Origin: Pegoplata infirma
Lineage: Eukaryota; Arthropoda; Insecta; Diptera; Anthomyiidae
NCBI GenBank assembly: GCA_963921195.1
Contig: OY992536.1
Span: 283,607,530 to 283,671,529 of the forward strand
Length of the DNA: 64,000 nt
Direction of reading: 5' to 3'
The notes under the pieces are model-generated. The model ran no database searches and was not told the DNA's origin. It saw only the letters and a list, made by a program, of their open reading frames with translations. Below, one piece after another: positions 43,361-55,433 of this stretch (position 1 is its first letter; each line of letters opens with the position of its first letter). The position numbers and the translations under genes were made by a program.

Positions 43361-44086
43361 CCCAGTAAAACTTAGATTACCAAATAAGGTATAAAATAAG
43401 GTATAGGATCTCTTATTTTATACATTGCAGCATTGATGATTTTAACAGGCGATGAGACTCAAAGTATTCCACATTATCACAAAGAATACCAGTAAGGTAT
43501 AAAATAAGTCATAAATTTATAACGAAGAATACGAGTAAGGCGTAAAATATATGATATTTTATAGGTTACGAGAAATGAAATAATATAGCATACCAGAAGA
43601 TAATATATAAGGTGTTACGAGTAGTGAAAAAGTAATTTTGTATTAAATTTACTCACGTGATTGTAAGTGAGTGTAAGTAGATAAAATATGCTCGTGAGTG
43701 TGTGTCGTTAGAAATTTCCTGTCGTGAGCCCATTTATTTAAACTTATGCATTTTTTTATAAAATAATTATTTTTTATGTTATTGTAATGCATTATGCATC
43801 CAATTATAAATAATGCATTATTTCGAACTTTCAAATAATACATAATGTAACCAAATATAAGTCATCCATGATTTAATGTTTAGAAATAATAAATATGAAA
43901 TACATTTTTTCCAATAATCATGCATTACGTAGCAGATTATTAGTAATGCATTACTTTTCACTTTAAAATAATACGTTGTGGAACAAATGTTTGGTAAGAC
44001 ATCCTTAAATAATGCTACAAATAAGGTATATACATTACCTGGTAATGTGTTATATAATCACTACCCATTACCAAAGTTTTGCTGGG
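43361..44086. mobile_element. CCCAGCAAAACTT element, copy B (uninterrupted)
   Basis: Starts CCCAGTAAAACTTAG (one change from consensus) and ends AAAGTTTTGCTGGG, 726 bp, in reverse orientation to copy A. It provides empty sites for both the nested element of copy A (GCATTACAATAAC in reverse) and the MITE of copy C (GATTTAATGTTTAG). It is inserted into the half foldback copy. Confidence 0.85.
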
Positions 44087-44209
44087 TTTTACCTCAATTT
44101 TCTCAAAAACCTGACGTGGTGGAAAAGTTTTCAAACCAGAACAATTCGGAAAATATCGGAAAAAATTTCAAAACTTTATCAACAGATTTTGTTAAAAGAT
44201 TTGTCAAAT

Positions 44210-44870
44210 GATATTGAAAGACGAGTTTTGAAGGACATTATTAAGCTAATTTTACCTGATATGTCAAAATAATAAAATGTATATTTTAGCGAAGATCTTC
44301 CTAAAATATACATTTCCTAGGATGAGCACAAATATTTAGAAAATTTTTTACAAAACTTTAACCCTCTAAAACTTTGAAGTCCTTTTTAAAGGAAACGGGA
44401 TCAGGAACTGAAAAACTGTAAATGTAGTTTTACTATATTTAGTCTCTAGATTTAAGTGCTTCGTGTTTTACGACTCTTTTTCTTTTTGCAGTACGGTGTT
44501 ATATGAGACCCTTAGAATTCTTCATCTAAAAAAATAAATCCATCAAAATATTTTATCCGTTTCTATCACTTCCATTTAGATTATTTTTGTTTTTGCGCAC
44601 ATGAATTGAATGCGCCTTTTCTTTTACCAACATTTGCAATAGGATTAAAAACAACTACTACGGCTACGATTCCCACTACTCCACATACCATTAGGGTTTT
44701 CTGTTCATAGTGTAAAACTGTCTACTAAAATTTTGTCTTTCACAATAATGCTGTTGATGGCTTATTCCATACTCTCGGTGTCCTAGTGTTTTTCATTATG
44801 GCCATGATGTTTGTTGTCTGTATTTACAATAGGCTGGAGTGATATAAGTTTGTTTTTCTTGAGTTTAAAG
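44210..44870. other. Apparently single-copy DNA, nothing identified
   Basis: No gene-like frame or repeat was recognised. Composition is slightly less AT-rich around 44570-44820. Confidence 0.35.
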
Positions 44871-44875
44871 AAAGT

Positions 44876-45370
44876 AACAAGTAAAAATCTGAAATTCGGT
44901 CTTGTCGAATATATATTTCACACCTGAGTGAAATCTTATTCGAACGAGATTTCGATACGGTTGTGTATAAAATGATACAGAACCATATTATCGAAATCTC
45001 GTTCGAACTAGATTTTACCTCCGGTGTGAAAAGGCCTGAAAAAAAACTTTTTTTTGAAAAAATTTCCGCGGAAAAATCCAACGAAAATAATTTTGTGTTA
45101 AAAAATATGTTTGTACTTGCTTAAATACCATTTGTGGTTCAATTCTTTTTACATATATCTACCAGAAGCCGAGTTAAGGCGTTGCGTATATTTAGGTTAT
45201 GTGGAATTTACCATAATTTTCGAGGTTTGTTTACATTTTCGGTGATAACTTTTGAACCACTGAACCGATATCGCTCATACCTAACATCTGAGTACAACAA
45301 CAAGTAAATATCCTAACTCTCACAATAACAGATATGACTCTGTGTTATTTTTAGGCCGTGATCGCTTAAG
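44876..45370 (+). mobile_element. DINE-like H2 copy, 3' truncated
   Basis: Starts AACAAGTAAAAATCTGAAAT with a decayed hairpin (ATTCGGTCTTGTCGAAT), then 'gtacttgcttaaataccattt', 'aacttttgaaccactgaaccgatatcgctca' and 'ggccgtgatcgc'. It stops before the microsatellite. A small hairpin element sits near its start (44920-45032). Confidence 0.65.
44920..45032. mobile_element. Small hairpin element (about 113 bp)
   Basis: TTTCACACCTGAGTGAAATC and its partner ending CCTCCGGTGTGAAA pair, as do CGAACGAGATTTCGATA and TATCGAAATCTCGTTCG. The segment is absent from the equivalent position of other H2 copies. No clear target duplication. Confidence 0.65.
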
Positions 45371-45955
45371 AAGTGAGTATTACTGCAATTAGAAAGCGAA
45401 AAACTTTTCGTCTGGGAAATGTCTGATATTTTGCGACATTTGTATTATACCAAATCGGAACTAAATGTAAAGTGCATATCTTTCTATTAACAACAAAAAT
45501 CGTTCCTGCCTACTGCCCAAGCCTACCGTCATCTGTTTAAGCTAAAGTTTATGGAGCTTATGTTTGCTTAGTTGATTGATTTAAGTTTGGAGCTTATGTG
45601 GTTTGTGATTTGTTTCACTCAAACTCCGCATATGACTTAACTAAAAATTGGTGTTCACTGATGAACAGAAAAAGATGAGGATGATGATAATAATGTTGAT
45701 AAATAAATGCCAATATGTATAAAAGAGAGATACACGTACCGATGATAATAATGATGATTGAAAGCTACCAAGTTTTGTGTTTATTAAAGCAATATGATGC
45801 ATTATGGCATATGGATTTTAATATGTACTTTTTCTAAAGGTAGCTTATTTAAAGATTTTTTTTGCTAAAGTATTGTGGGTAAAGGAATTTTTAAAAGTAC
45901 TAAAATTGATGTTTGTCCAATAGATGTAGATTTCTTAGGGTACTTAAAATACTAC
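45371..45955. other. Apparently single-copy DNA with a GATGATAATAATGATG tract
   Basis: A short GAT/AAT-rich simple stretch lies around 45675-45755. Nothing else was recognised. Confidence 0.4.
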
Positions 45956-45958
45956 AAT

Positions 45959-46817
45959 CCCAGCAAAACTTAGATTACCAAATAAGGTATAAAATAAGGT
46001 ATAGGATCTCTTATTTTATACATTGCAGCATTGATGATTTTAACAGGCGATGAGACTCAAAGCATCCACATTATCACAAAGAATACCAGTAAGGTATAAA
46101 ATAAGTCATAAATTTAAACGAAGAATACGAGTAGGGTGTAAAATATATGATATTTTATAGGTTACGAGAAATGAAATAATATAGCATACCAGAAGATAAT
46201 ATATAAGGTGTTACGAGTAGTGAAAAAGTAATTTTGTATTAAATTTACTCACGTGATTGTAAGTGAGTGTAAGTAGATAAAATATGCTCGTGAGTGTGTG
46301 TCGTTAGAAATTTCCTGTCGTGAGCCCATCTTTAGTTTAAACTTATGCATTTTTTAATAAAATAATTATTTTTTATGTTATTGTAATGCATTATGCATCC
46401 AATTATAAATAATGCATTATTTCAAACTTTCAAATAATACATAATGTAGCCAAATATAAGTCATCCATGATTTACCCCCAGTTGCTGTAATACGAACGCC
46501 ATTCGTTCGTGACGAATTTGTGTGTATTTTGTTATTGTAACAAAAACAAAATACATGCAAATTCGTCGCCGACGAATGGCGTTCGTATTACAGAAACTGT
46601 GGGTAAATGTTTAGAAATAACAAATATGAAATAAATTTTTTCCAATAATCATGCACTACGTAGCAAATTATTAGTAATGCATTATTTTTCACTTTAAAAT
46701 AATACGTTGTGGAACAAATGTTTGGTAAGACATCCTAAAATAATGCTACAAATAAGTTATATACATTACCTGGTAATGTGTTATATAATCACTACCCATT
46801 ACCAAAGTTTTGCTGGG
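45959..46817. mobile_element. CCCAGCAAAACTT element, copy C (with nested MITE)
   Basis: CCCAGCAAAACTTAGATTAC to AAAGTTTTGCTGGG. It is nearly identical to copy B and is 728 bp after removing the 129-bp MITE and TA. AT flanks both ends. High similarity between B and C implies recent activity or recent duplication. Confidence 0.85.
46475..46603. mobile_element. 129-bp hairpin MITE with TA duplication
   Basis: The left arm has CTGTAATACGAACGCCATTC and the right arm its complement GAATGGCGTTCGTATTACAG. The ends are CCCCCAGTTG and ACTGTGGG. TA lies at 46473-46474 and 46604-46605, while copy B reads GATTTAATG at the same point. The arms extend over nearly the whole element. Confidence 0.85.
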
Positions 46818-46961
46818 ATATAGTAGAAACAATGGATATCCTCTGAAAGTACTAAATCGAAGGTGGATCAATAAAAGTACTTAAATCGATCACGGATTCC
46901 TGAGTGTACTAAAATCGTTTAAATTTAGTACAGCAAACGCGCTCCAATTTAAGTATGAACA

Positions 46962-47777
46962 AGTAGAAAAATTAAATTCGGAATTGCCGAATCTATGAAT
47001 ACCCTCCACAATGCCCTTTTTAAGTGATAGTAAATTTTTTAATGTGAAAAAATAACATTTTTGATTAGAAGTATTTTATTTTGTGTAAAATGATCTTTTT
47101 TAGTAATTTTTGAAAAAAAAAAAATAATTTACTAAATTTTTTTTTAGTGTAAAATTTTTTTCGAGTGTTTTTTATTTTTTTTTTAGTGTAAAAATATTTT
47201 TGAGTGACAAAAATACGTTGTGACTTACCAATGTTTTTAAACATGTTTAACGGGTTTTCAACACGTGAATTTAAGATGAAACTAATCTGAAATTCACGGT
47301 TTTTCTAATAACTTTTGAACCACTAGACCGATTTGGCTGAAATTCAATATGAACTAGGCCAGTGGAACGACAAACATATATGCCAAGCTTCAGCATCCTT
47401 AGAATTGTCTTTCAAAAGTTAGAGTGTTTTTTATCTCATAAATTCCAAAAAAAAACCCTTGCCGAAATTCAGTATTTTGTTCATAACTCTTGAACCACTG
47501 GACCAATTTCGCTGGATTGCAATACCAGCCTGACCAGGTAAATGTCCAAGATATATGCCAAACTTCAGAAGCCTCCGTAAAGTCTTTCAAAAGTTAGCGT
47601 GTTTTCAACAGAAAGACAGACATACGGACGGACGGACATCGCTAGATCATCTTAAAATCGATCGAGGATCATGAATGTATTTACTTTATGGGGTCATAGA
47701 CCAATATTTCGAGGTGTTACAAACGGAATGACAAACTTATATATACCCTCTATCACTAGCGTGGAGGGTATAAAAAA
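46962..47777 (+). mobile_element. DINE-1/Helentron-like element, family H2 (complete)
   Basis: From AAGTAGAAAAATTAAATTCG with the hairpin ATTCGGAATTGCCGAAT to CGTGGAGGGTATAAAAAAT. Inside are two 'cataactcttgaaccactggaccaatttcgct' style units and a reduced ACGGACGGACGGACATCGCT. It gives the uninterrupted TATATACCCTCTATCAC for the insertion at 36826-37713. Confidence 0.8.
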
Positions 47778-47999
47778 TAAACTTGAAATTTTGAAAGTTG
47801 GTAGAAAAGGTATAACAAAGACAGAATTAAAACCCACATCGAATGAAATAGGAAACGAAATGGAAGAGAACAATGACCAAAATGGAATAGATCAAGGAAA
47901 GAAATAGAATAAAATTTTGTTTCAATCCAAACTTTGTGATAATTTTTTTTTTCACTCAAAATTTTTTCAATCAAACTTATTTCACTGAAACATTTTTCG

Positions 48000-49680
48000 T
48001 AAAAAAAAAAATTTCAGATTTTTCCTATAGAAAAAGACATTTTTCCTACAGAAAAAGATTCTTAACATTTATTATAAAAAAACTTTATAGATTCTGAGAC
48101 ATTTTTCGTAACAAAAAAATCTCATTTTTCGAATAGAAAATATCTCAGAATCTGCGCCATTTTTATATCTCAGATTCTGAGACATTTTTTGTATAGAAAA
48201 ATTCTCATATTCTCAGATATTTTTCGTAAAGAAAAATTATTAGATTCTCAGAAATGTTTCGTTTAGAAAAAAATTTTTGATTCTGAGTCATGTTTCGAAT
48301 AGAAAAATTCTCAGATTGTGAAACATTTTTCATTGAGAAAAATTCTCAGATTCTGAGACATTTTTTGTACAGAAAAGTCTTCAGACTCTGAAACATTTCT
48401 ATACAAAAATTCTTAGATTTTCAGAGTTTTTCGTATAGAAAAACTTTCAGATTCTGAGACATTTTTGGTATAGAAAAACGTTCAGATTCTGAGACATTTT
48501 TTATTCAGTAAACTGTTGTTCGTACAAATAAAACCTCAGAATCTGAGACATTTTTCATGTAGAAATATTCTCAGATTCCGAGATATTTTTTATATTAACA
48601 AATTATAAAATTCTAAAAAAATCCATACGAAAAAAATTTCCATTCACAAAATTCTCAGATTCTGATGCATTTTCCATATACAAAAAAATCTTAGATTCTA
48701 AAACATTTTTCATATAGAAAAATCCTGAGTTTCTGAGACATTATTTGTTTAGACAAATTATAAGATTCTAAGACATTTTTCATATAGAAAAATTCTGAGA
48801 TTCTGAAATATTTTTCAGATAGAAAATTCTAAGATTCTGAATCATTTTTCGTATAGAAAATTTCTCAGATTCTGACACATTTTTCGTATTGAAAAATTAT
48901 CAGATTCTGAGACATTTTTCGTGTAGACAAATTGTCAGATTCTGAGAAACTTTTTGTATAAAAAATTCTCAGATTCTGAGACATTTTTTATATTGAAAAA
49001 TTCTCAGCTTCTCAGACATTTCACGTATAGAAAAATTCTATGATTCTGAGACATTTATCGTATCGAAAAATTCTCGTATTCTAAAGCATTTTTCTTTGAG
49101 TAAAATTCTTAGATTCTGAGACATTTTGGTATGGAAAAATTTTTCGATTTTGAGAGATTTTTCATATAGAAAAATTCTCAGAAAAATTTTTCGTGTTGAA
49201 AAATTCTCAGACATTTCTTGTGTAAAATATTCTCAGATTTTGAGACATTTTTCGTATAGAAAATTTCTCAAATTCTGAAACATTTTTCGTATAGAAAAAT
49301 TCTCAAATTCTGAGACAGATTCTGAGACAATTTTCATACAGAAAAATTTTCAGATTCTGAGAAAATTTTCGTATAGAAAAATTCTCAATTTCTGAGACAT
49401 TTTTTGTATAGAAAAATTCTCAGATTCTGAGACATTTTGCGTATAGAAAAATTTTCATATTCTTAGACATTTTTCATATAGAAAAATTCTCCAATTCTGA
49501 GACATTTTTCGTATAAAAAAATTCTCAGATTCTGAGACATTTACAAACTTCGTAAAAAAAAATTCTCAGATTGTAAGACATTTTTTGTGTAGAAAAATTT
49601 TCACACTTTGAGGCATTTTTCGTAAAGAAATTCTTTCACATTCTAAGACATTTCTGGTATTGAAAAATTACCAGATTCTC
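48000..49680 (-). repeat. Roughly 35-bp minisatellite, 1.7 kb
   Basis: About 45 head-to-tail units share the core TCTCAGATTCTGAGACATTT followed by a T-run, 'cgtatag' and an A-run. The core is nearly palindromic. Units vary by point changes and small indels and degrade at the edges. Related arrays in the opposite sense are at 59455-60240, 15000-15700 and 11940-12450. No coding potential. Confidence 0.9.
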
Positions 49681-49689
49681 CGATTCCGA

Positions 49690-50920
49690 ATTCTTTTGGG
49701 AAATTTTATTAGCACAGTTTATGAATTTTTAGATTATAGATGTACCAAAAGCAGTTTATTTGTGACAACTGTATCATCTCTGTTAGTAGCATTGCAGTTT
49801 ATGTTTATATCAGTTTGTTTTGTTCTTAAGATAATCACGATTTATTATTTGCTTTATTTCAAAACCATATTGCTATTTTAAGCGATTTTTAGCACTTTTT
49901 TTTAAACACTTTTTTTTTTAAGCTGTTTTTTATCCATTTTTTTAAATTCTTACCAAATTTTCTAATATCATTTTATTTGTAATTATTTTGCACCGTTTTA
50001 TATTGAAATTAAATTCTCTTTAATGCTATAAACTTTATATCCCTTTTGTGGTTTTCAACTAAATGCTTCACAATTCATAACTTGCTAGCGAATTTATATG
50101 ATTTGAAAATATTTTATTTTAAAGGAGGAAAACATTTCATTTTCTGCATTTCGTTTTTATTATCATTATTATTTTTTTTGTAGCATTTTGCAACCTTAAA
50201 AAGAAAAAACTAACGCCAAATTGTAGCAAAACAAATGAAGCATAACAAAATAGTGTGTTGTGGAAGCTGCAAGAAAATTAAGAAAAAAAAAATTTAAAAA
50301 AATAAACTCAATTTTTCCTTCCCCACATTATTATGGTTGAATTTGTTTGAATTTGTATTTAAAGTTTCTTAGCCAATTTTTGGGAGTTTGGCGCCATAGG
50401 ATGAAACGGATGCAAGTAAAACCAAAATTATTGCACAATTCATTCATTTACTCAATGAGAGCCAAGTTTTTATGCAAAAAAAAAAAAAACAAAAATTGTA
50501 ACAGATACAAAAAAAAAAGTTATAGAAACAACCATTCAATAGAAAGGAAAGCCGGCAGACTTGATGTTAGACATTAAGTCGTATGGCAAAAAAAAGCAAA
50601 AAAAAAAAACAGACACACAGAGATAGATAAACACAGTAAATGAAAATTCAAATTACTGTCTATAATAAATGTTAGTAAGTTACTGAGTAACACAATTGGC
50701 TGGTGTTTATAAATTTTTATCGTGTTGGTTGTACTCGTATATGGAAATTTGTGGCAAACATGTAGTTGAAAAAGTTAATAAAAATTATTAGACAAAGTTT
50801 TATGTATTTAAAGAACTTTAAATGACAAAATATTTTAAATTGGTTTAAAAAGAGTAAAAATGCTATATTTGTTGATGTCGAATCTAAAATAATCTACACA
50901 ATTCTGCGTTTTTTTCCATT
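49690..50920. other. Apparently single-copy AT-rich DNA
   Basis: Short frames (49660-49881 and 50347-50577) have no signal or family feature that would support a gene. Poly-A tracts are near 50470 and 50600. Confidence 0.4.
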
Positions 50921-50924
50921 TTAG

Positions 50925-53621
50925 TGGAATTGGTTTATTTTTTTGTGAATAGACCGATTTAATTTTTATATGGGGGACTAAGTCCAAAAATGGTCTAATT
51001 ATTATGAAGTACACGTTTATCGCCTAAAAATAAAATTTTTATAAAATATTTTCATTTTTATGAATTTTGAGGGAATTATGTGAATATCGGGAGGGTAGTT
51101 TGTATGGGGACTACCAGAAGGACTGACCCGATTTCTTTGAAATTTGGAATGGTGAATACAAAATTTGATTAGCTGCTAAATTTCAAAGCGATATCCATAA
51201 TAATACGATTATTAGAGTCATTTAAGCCGAATACAAAGGGGGCGTTTGTATGGGGGCTAGGCCTTAACATGGACCAATTTTCTCCAATTTCAATAGGCTT
51301 TGTCTTGGGACCAAAAGATGCTTAAGTTTAAAATTTCAAGTCAATTGATTCAAAATCGTGCTTAAACCGATAGATGGACGGACGGACATCGCTAAATCGA
51401 CTCAAAAAGTAATTCTGAGTCGATCGGTATACTTGAAGGTAGGTCTACACCATTTCCAATTGTATTTTAAAACTTTCCAAATGTATTTTAAAACTTTCCA
51501 AATGTATTTTAAAAATGTCCAAATGTATTTTAAAATTGTCCAAATGTATTTTAAAATTGTCCAAATGAATTTTAAAATTGTCCAAATGTATTTTCAAATT
51601 GTCCAAATGTATTTTAAAATTGTCCAAATGAATTTTAAAAGTGTCCAAATGCATTTTAAAATTGTCCAAATGTATTTTAAAATTTTCCAAATATATTTTA
51701 AAATTGTCCAAATGTATTTTAAAATTGTCCAAATATATTTTAAAATTGTCCAAATGTAGTTTAAAATTGTCGAAATGTATTTTAAATTTTTCCAAAAGTA
51801 TTTTAAAATTGTCCAAATGTATTTTAAAATTGTCCAAATGTAGTTTAAAATTTTCCAAATGTATTTTAAAATTTTCCATATGTATTTCAAAATTTTCCAA
51901 ATGCAGTTTAAAATTTCCCAAATGTATTTTAAAAATTTCCAAATGTATTTTAAAATTGTCCAAATGTAATTTAAAATTGTTCAAATGTATTTTCAAATTT
52001 GTCCAAATGTATTTTAAAATTGTCCAAATGTAGTTTAAAATTGTCCAAATGTATTTTAAAATTGTCCAAATGTTTTTTAAAATTGTCCAAATGTATTTTA
52101 AAATTTTCCAAATGTAGTTTAATTTTTTCCAAATGTATTTTAGAATTGTCCATATGTATTTTAAAATTGTCCAAATGTAGTTTACAATTTTCCAAATGTA
52201 TTTTAAAATTTTCCAAATGTATTTTAAAATTTTCCAATTGTATTTTAAAATTGTCCAAATGTATTTTAAAAAATTGTTTACAAAAAAAATTTGTTTTCTC
52301 TTTCATAATGAAAATTTTATTGGAGTTATGAGACTGAGCAAAGTCACTATATGCATAGAAGTATAAGTAGTGGTCAGTCGTTAAAATTGTACATACATTA
52401 TTAAAATTGCCCTATGCATAGACAAACTTAATATATTTAAAGTTTGTAGGTTCAGAATATTTTGTAAATTTGTTTCACTTTAGATACATTTTGAAAATTT
52501 TAAAATACATATTGAAAATTTTAAAATACATTTTGTAAATTTTAAAGTACATGTGGACAATTTTAAAATACATTTGGAAAATTTTAAATTAAATTTGGAC
52601 AATTGTAAAATACATTTAGACAATTTTAACGACTGACCACTACTTATACTTCTATGCACATAGTGACTTTGCTCAGTCTCATAACTCCAATAAAATTTTC
52701 ATTATGAAAGAGAAAACAAATTTTTTTTGTAAACAATTTTTTAAAATACATTTGGACAATTTTAAAATACAATTGGAAAATTTTAAAATACATTTGGACA
52801 ATTTTAAAATACATTTGGAAAATTGTAAACTACATTTGGACAATTTTAAAATACATATGGACAATTTTAAAATACATTTGGAAAAAATTAAACTACATTT
52901 GGAAAATTTTAAAATACATTTGGACAATTTTAAAAAAACATTTGGACAATTTTAAAATACATTTGGACAATTTTAAACTACATTTGGACAATTTTAAAAT
53001 ACATTTGGACAAATTTGAAAATACATTTGGACAATTTTAAATTACATTTGGACAATTTTAAAATACATTTGGAAATTTTTAAAATACATTTGGAAAATTT
53101 TAAACTACATTTGGAAAATTTTAAAATACATATGGAAAATTTTAAAATACATTTGGAAAATTTTAAACTACATATGGACAATTTTAAAAAACATTTGGAC
53201 AATTTTAAAATACTTTTGGAAAAATTTAAAATACATTTCGACAATTTAAAACTACATTTGGACAATTTTAAAATATATTTGGACAATTTTAAAATACATT
53301 TGGACAATTTTAAAATATATTTGGACAATTTTAAAATACATTTGGACAATTTTAAAATGCATTTGGACACTTTTAAAATTCATTTGGACAATTTTAAAAT
53401 ACATTTGGACAATTTGAAAATACATTTGGACAATTTTAAAATTCATTTGGACAATTTTAAAATACATTTGGACAATTTTAAAATACATTTGGACATTTTT
53501 AAAATACATTTGGAAAGTTTTAAAATACAATTGGAAATGGTGTAGAACCAATATTTCGGGTAGTTACTAACATCAGCACAAACTCATTACACCCTGTACC
53601 ACAGAGTGGTGTAGGGTATAA
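50925..53621 (+). mobile_element. DINE-1/Helentron-like H1 copy split by a giant palindrome
   Basis: The body (TTTTAGTGGAATTGGTTTAT, 'atatgggggactaagtcc', 'gactaccagaaggactgacccgattt', GATGGACGGACGGACATCGC) matches 6110-6720. The 5' hairpin end is missing. The tail ('accaatatttcggg' to AGTGGTGTAGGGTATAAAAA) resumes at 53545 after the insertion. Frames starting in the H1 part at 51358 simply run into the repeat array. Confidence 0.8.
51448..53542. mobile_element. 2.1-kb foldback of 21-bp repeats, TA-flanked
   Basis: Ends CACCATTTCCAATTG and CAATTGGAAATGGTG each abut TA (51446-51447, 53543-53544). The intact H1 copy reads GGTCTAGGACCAATATT at this point. The arms (about 51448-52391 and 52619-53542) are near-perfect inverted copies, about 0.93 kb each, around a loop of about 230 bp. 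Most of each arm is roughly 40 copies of a 21-bp unit with core ATGTATTTTAAAATTGTC. Because 21 is a multiple of three, all frames stay open and give heptad-like peptides (HLDNFKI, MYFKIVQ) on both strands; these are artefacts, not proteins. Confidence 0.9.
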
Positions 53622-53700
53622 AAAGGAAAATCCGAAAAAAATCCGAACTCGCAGGAACTTCGCCGAACGCAAAAATACGGGTCTGCCTAATTTTAATACA
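53615..53700 (+). repeat. Shared 'aggaacttcg / aaatacgggtctgcc' block
   Basis: 'gaactcgcaggaacttcgccgaacgcaaaaatacgggtctgcctaattttaata' parallels blocks inside the loops at 33905-33970, 57830-57930 and 60405-60470. Confidence 0.5.
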
Positions 53701-53712
53701 CTCAAAATAATA

Positions 53713-53790
53713 CATTTGTAGGTTAGGTTAGGGTGGCGGTGCCAGATGGCACTTCGCATAGACCAATTGGTCCATAGCGATACCTTTCAA
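53713..53790 (+). repeat. GGTTAGGTTAGGGTGG block, possibly SINE-derived
   Basis: 'gtaggttaggttagggtggcggtgccagatggcactt' is GC-richer than its surroundings and resembles tRNA-derived SINE bodies seen in flies. There is no clear B box or target duplication, so the assignment is tentative. Confidence 0.3.
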
Positions 53791-54129
53791 CATACGACAT
53801 TTTATTCTCGTAAGTGTAAGTAAGAATTTAGTGCTTCCTACATTAGTAGATTTACAAACTTTTTTTTGCTAATGCTAGTAAGCTAACCTTTAGCAAATTT
53901 TTAGTTGAGATTAGCATGTTAGCAAAAATATCTTATAAACTTTATTTAGCGTATTAGCAATTTAAAAAAAAAAAATGTACTAATTTTTTTTATAAATTTA
54001 AAATTGATTTGACCAAATTTTTACAAGCGTTTTTGCTAATATTAGAAAATTAAGATAGAGCAAAATGGAGACCTTTTTTAGTTTTCGGGCTCACCATAGT
54101 ATCGCCGGTCCTCTGTACATGTGTGGATC

Positions 54130-54361
54130 CTAATGGGTCCTAACTTTGGATCCAAAAAGTTAGCATTCCCGAAAATTTTAAAATGCTCTCGGTAAATATT
54201 GCCGACACAACAAAAAGTCCAAAAGCATTTTTGTAGCTCATAACACGTAGAAGAAGACCGCAAAATAACCAAAATCTCTCCGAGTAATATTTTTGAAGTT
54301 ATCGAGTTTTATAATTCTCAAGACTTTAGAGGTCCCCTAAAATCACGTATCTCAAAAATTA
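54130..54361 (+). repeat. Dispersed repeat 'R', copy 2, left part
   Basis: 'aaatattgccgacacaacaaaaagtcc', 'aaaagcatttttgtagctca' and 'cgtatctcaaaaatta' match 1540-1720. It continues at 55434-55570 after the insertion. Confidence 0.65.
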
Positions 54362-55433
54362 CACTCAAAAAAGTATGTCGGTAAAATCTACTACAAAAGA
54401 CAGTTGTTTTGACTACATTTTGTCGTTGAAAAGGCGTCCACTACATAAACGGTAAAAACAACTGAACATGTTGTTGTTTTTAACTATTGATTTTCAACTA
54501 CAAAATGTAGTAAAAACTACTACAAAACTGTTTAATACAGTTGTTTTTTCTACAATTGCCTGAAATTTTATTTAAACAATTTCTTAAACGTTTAAATGAT
54601 TGATATTTATTTATTTAAAAAGCAATACATTTCAGTTGGTTGTATAGAATTTCGACATGATGACAATTTTTTGATGTATTTATCTGGAATTATAGAAGAA
54701 AAAAATTATATTAATAAAATGTTAAACAAAATAAATTGATTGTATTTACCTTTGTTTTTTTAATAGTTCATTTCAAATTTTCACCGCTACTGATCAAAAT
54801 TTGTCTGGAATAAAAAAAAAAACGAAATGCTTTGGCAAAATTGATTTATAAAAAAAAAGAATTAATTTGAAATGTTTCAAAAAAGTATGTACCTGCTCTG
54901 TTGTGTATACAAAGAAAAGAAAGATGGCGCGCTCATAAGAAAACAAAACACTGCACACATTTTATTTTGTTTTTTTCCGATTGGTTTTTACGCACGCTTA
55001 TGTGAGCGCTATATTATACACACTTGTTATCTCATTTATCCACTTATTTTCTTTCGCTCAAGAATATTTTTCCAAAAACATATTTTTTGTTATAATTAAA
55101 TTTAATAAATTGTAATTTAATTTATTTAGATATTATTTATTTGGTATAAAAATAATTCCTTCCGCATCCCGCACGACCAACTCGCTCGACACATTCGTTT
55201 GCAATAAAAATTTCTAGAAAAAAACGAGTTTTAGAAAAAAAACTAAAAACAACTACATAAATCAACTATTGCTACAGTGTAGTATATTTTTTGTAGTTAT
55301 TTTTTGAAACTACTACAAAAAAGGTGTTTGAGATTTTTTCATACAAAAACGACCGAAATTGTAGTTAAAAACAACAGCTACTACTTACTACACAAACGAC
55401 CGTCATGTAGTAACTGCAATAATTTTCTGAGTG
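54362..55433. mobile_element. TA-flanked element with CACTCAAAAAA ends
   Basis: The left end CACTCAAAAAAGTATGTC and right end AATTATTTTCTGAGTG-type inverted terminus lie between TA dinucleotides (54360-54361, 55434-55435). The uninterrupted repeat R at about 1718 reads AAACTAAGCAAG, giving an exact empty site. Subterminal regions repeat 'ctactacaaa', 'aaaacaactg' and 'acaactactac' motifs. 1072 bp. The internal frame 54872-55099 has no transposase motif. Tc1/mariner-type nonautonomous element by target. Confidence 0.85.

Noticed and set aside
48000..49680. CRISPR-like repeat array
   Set aside because: Units are head to tail without unique spacers, the genome is clearly animal, and all parts of the unit vary similarly.
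51358..53551. Long overlapping frames on both strands encoding HLDNFKI, CILKLSK or MYFKIVQ heptads
   Set aside because: They come from a 21-bp tandem repeat that keeps all frames open, and are mirrored in the inverted arm; no start context or non-repeat domain.
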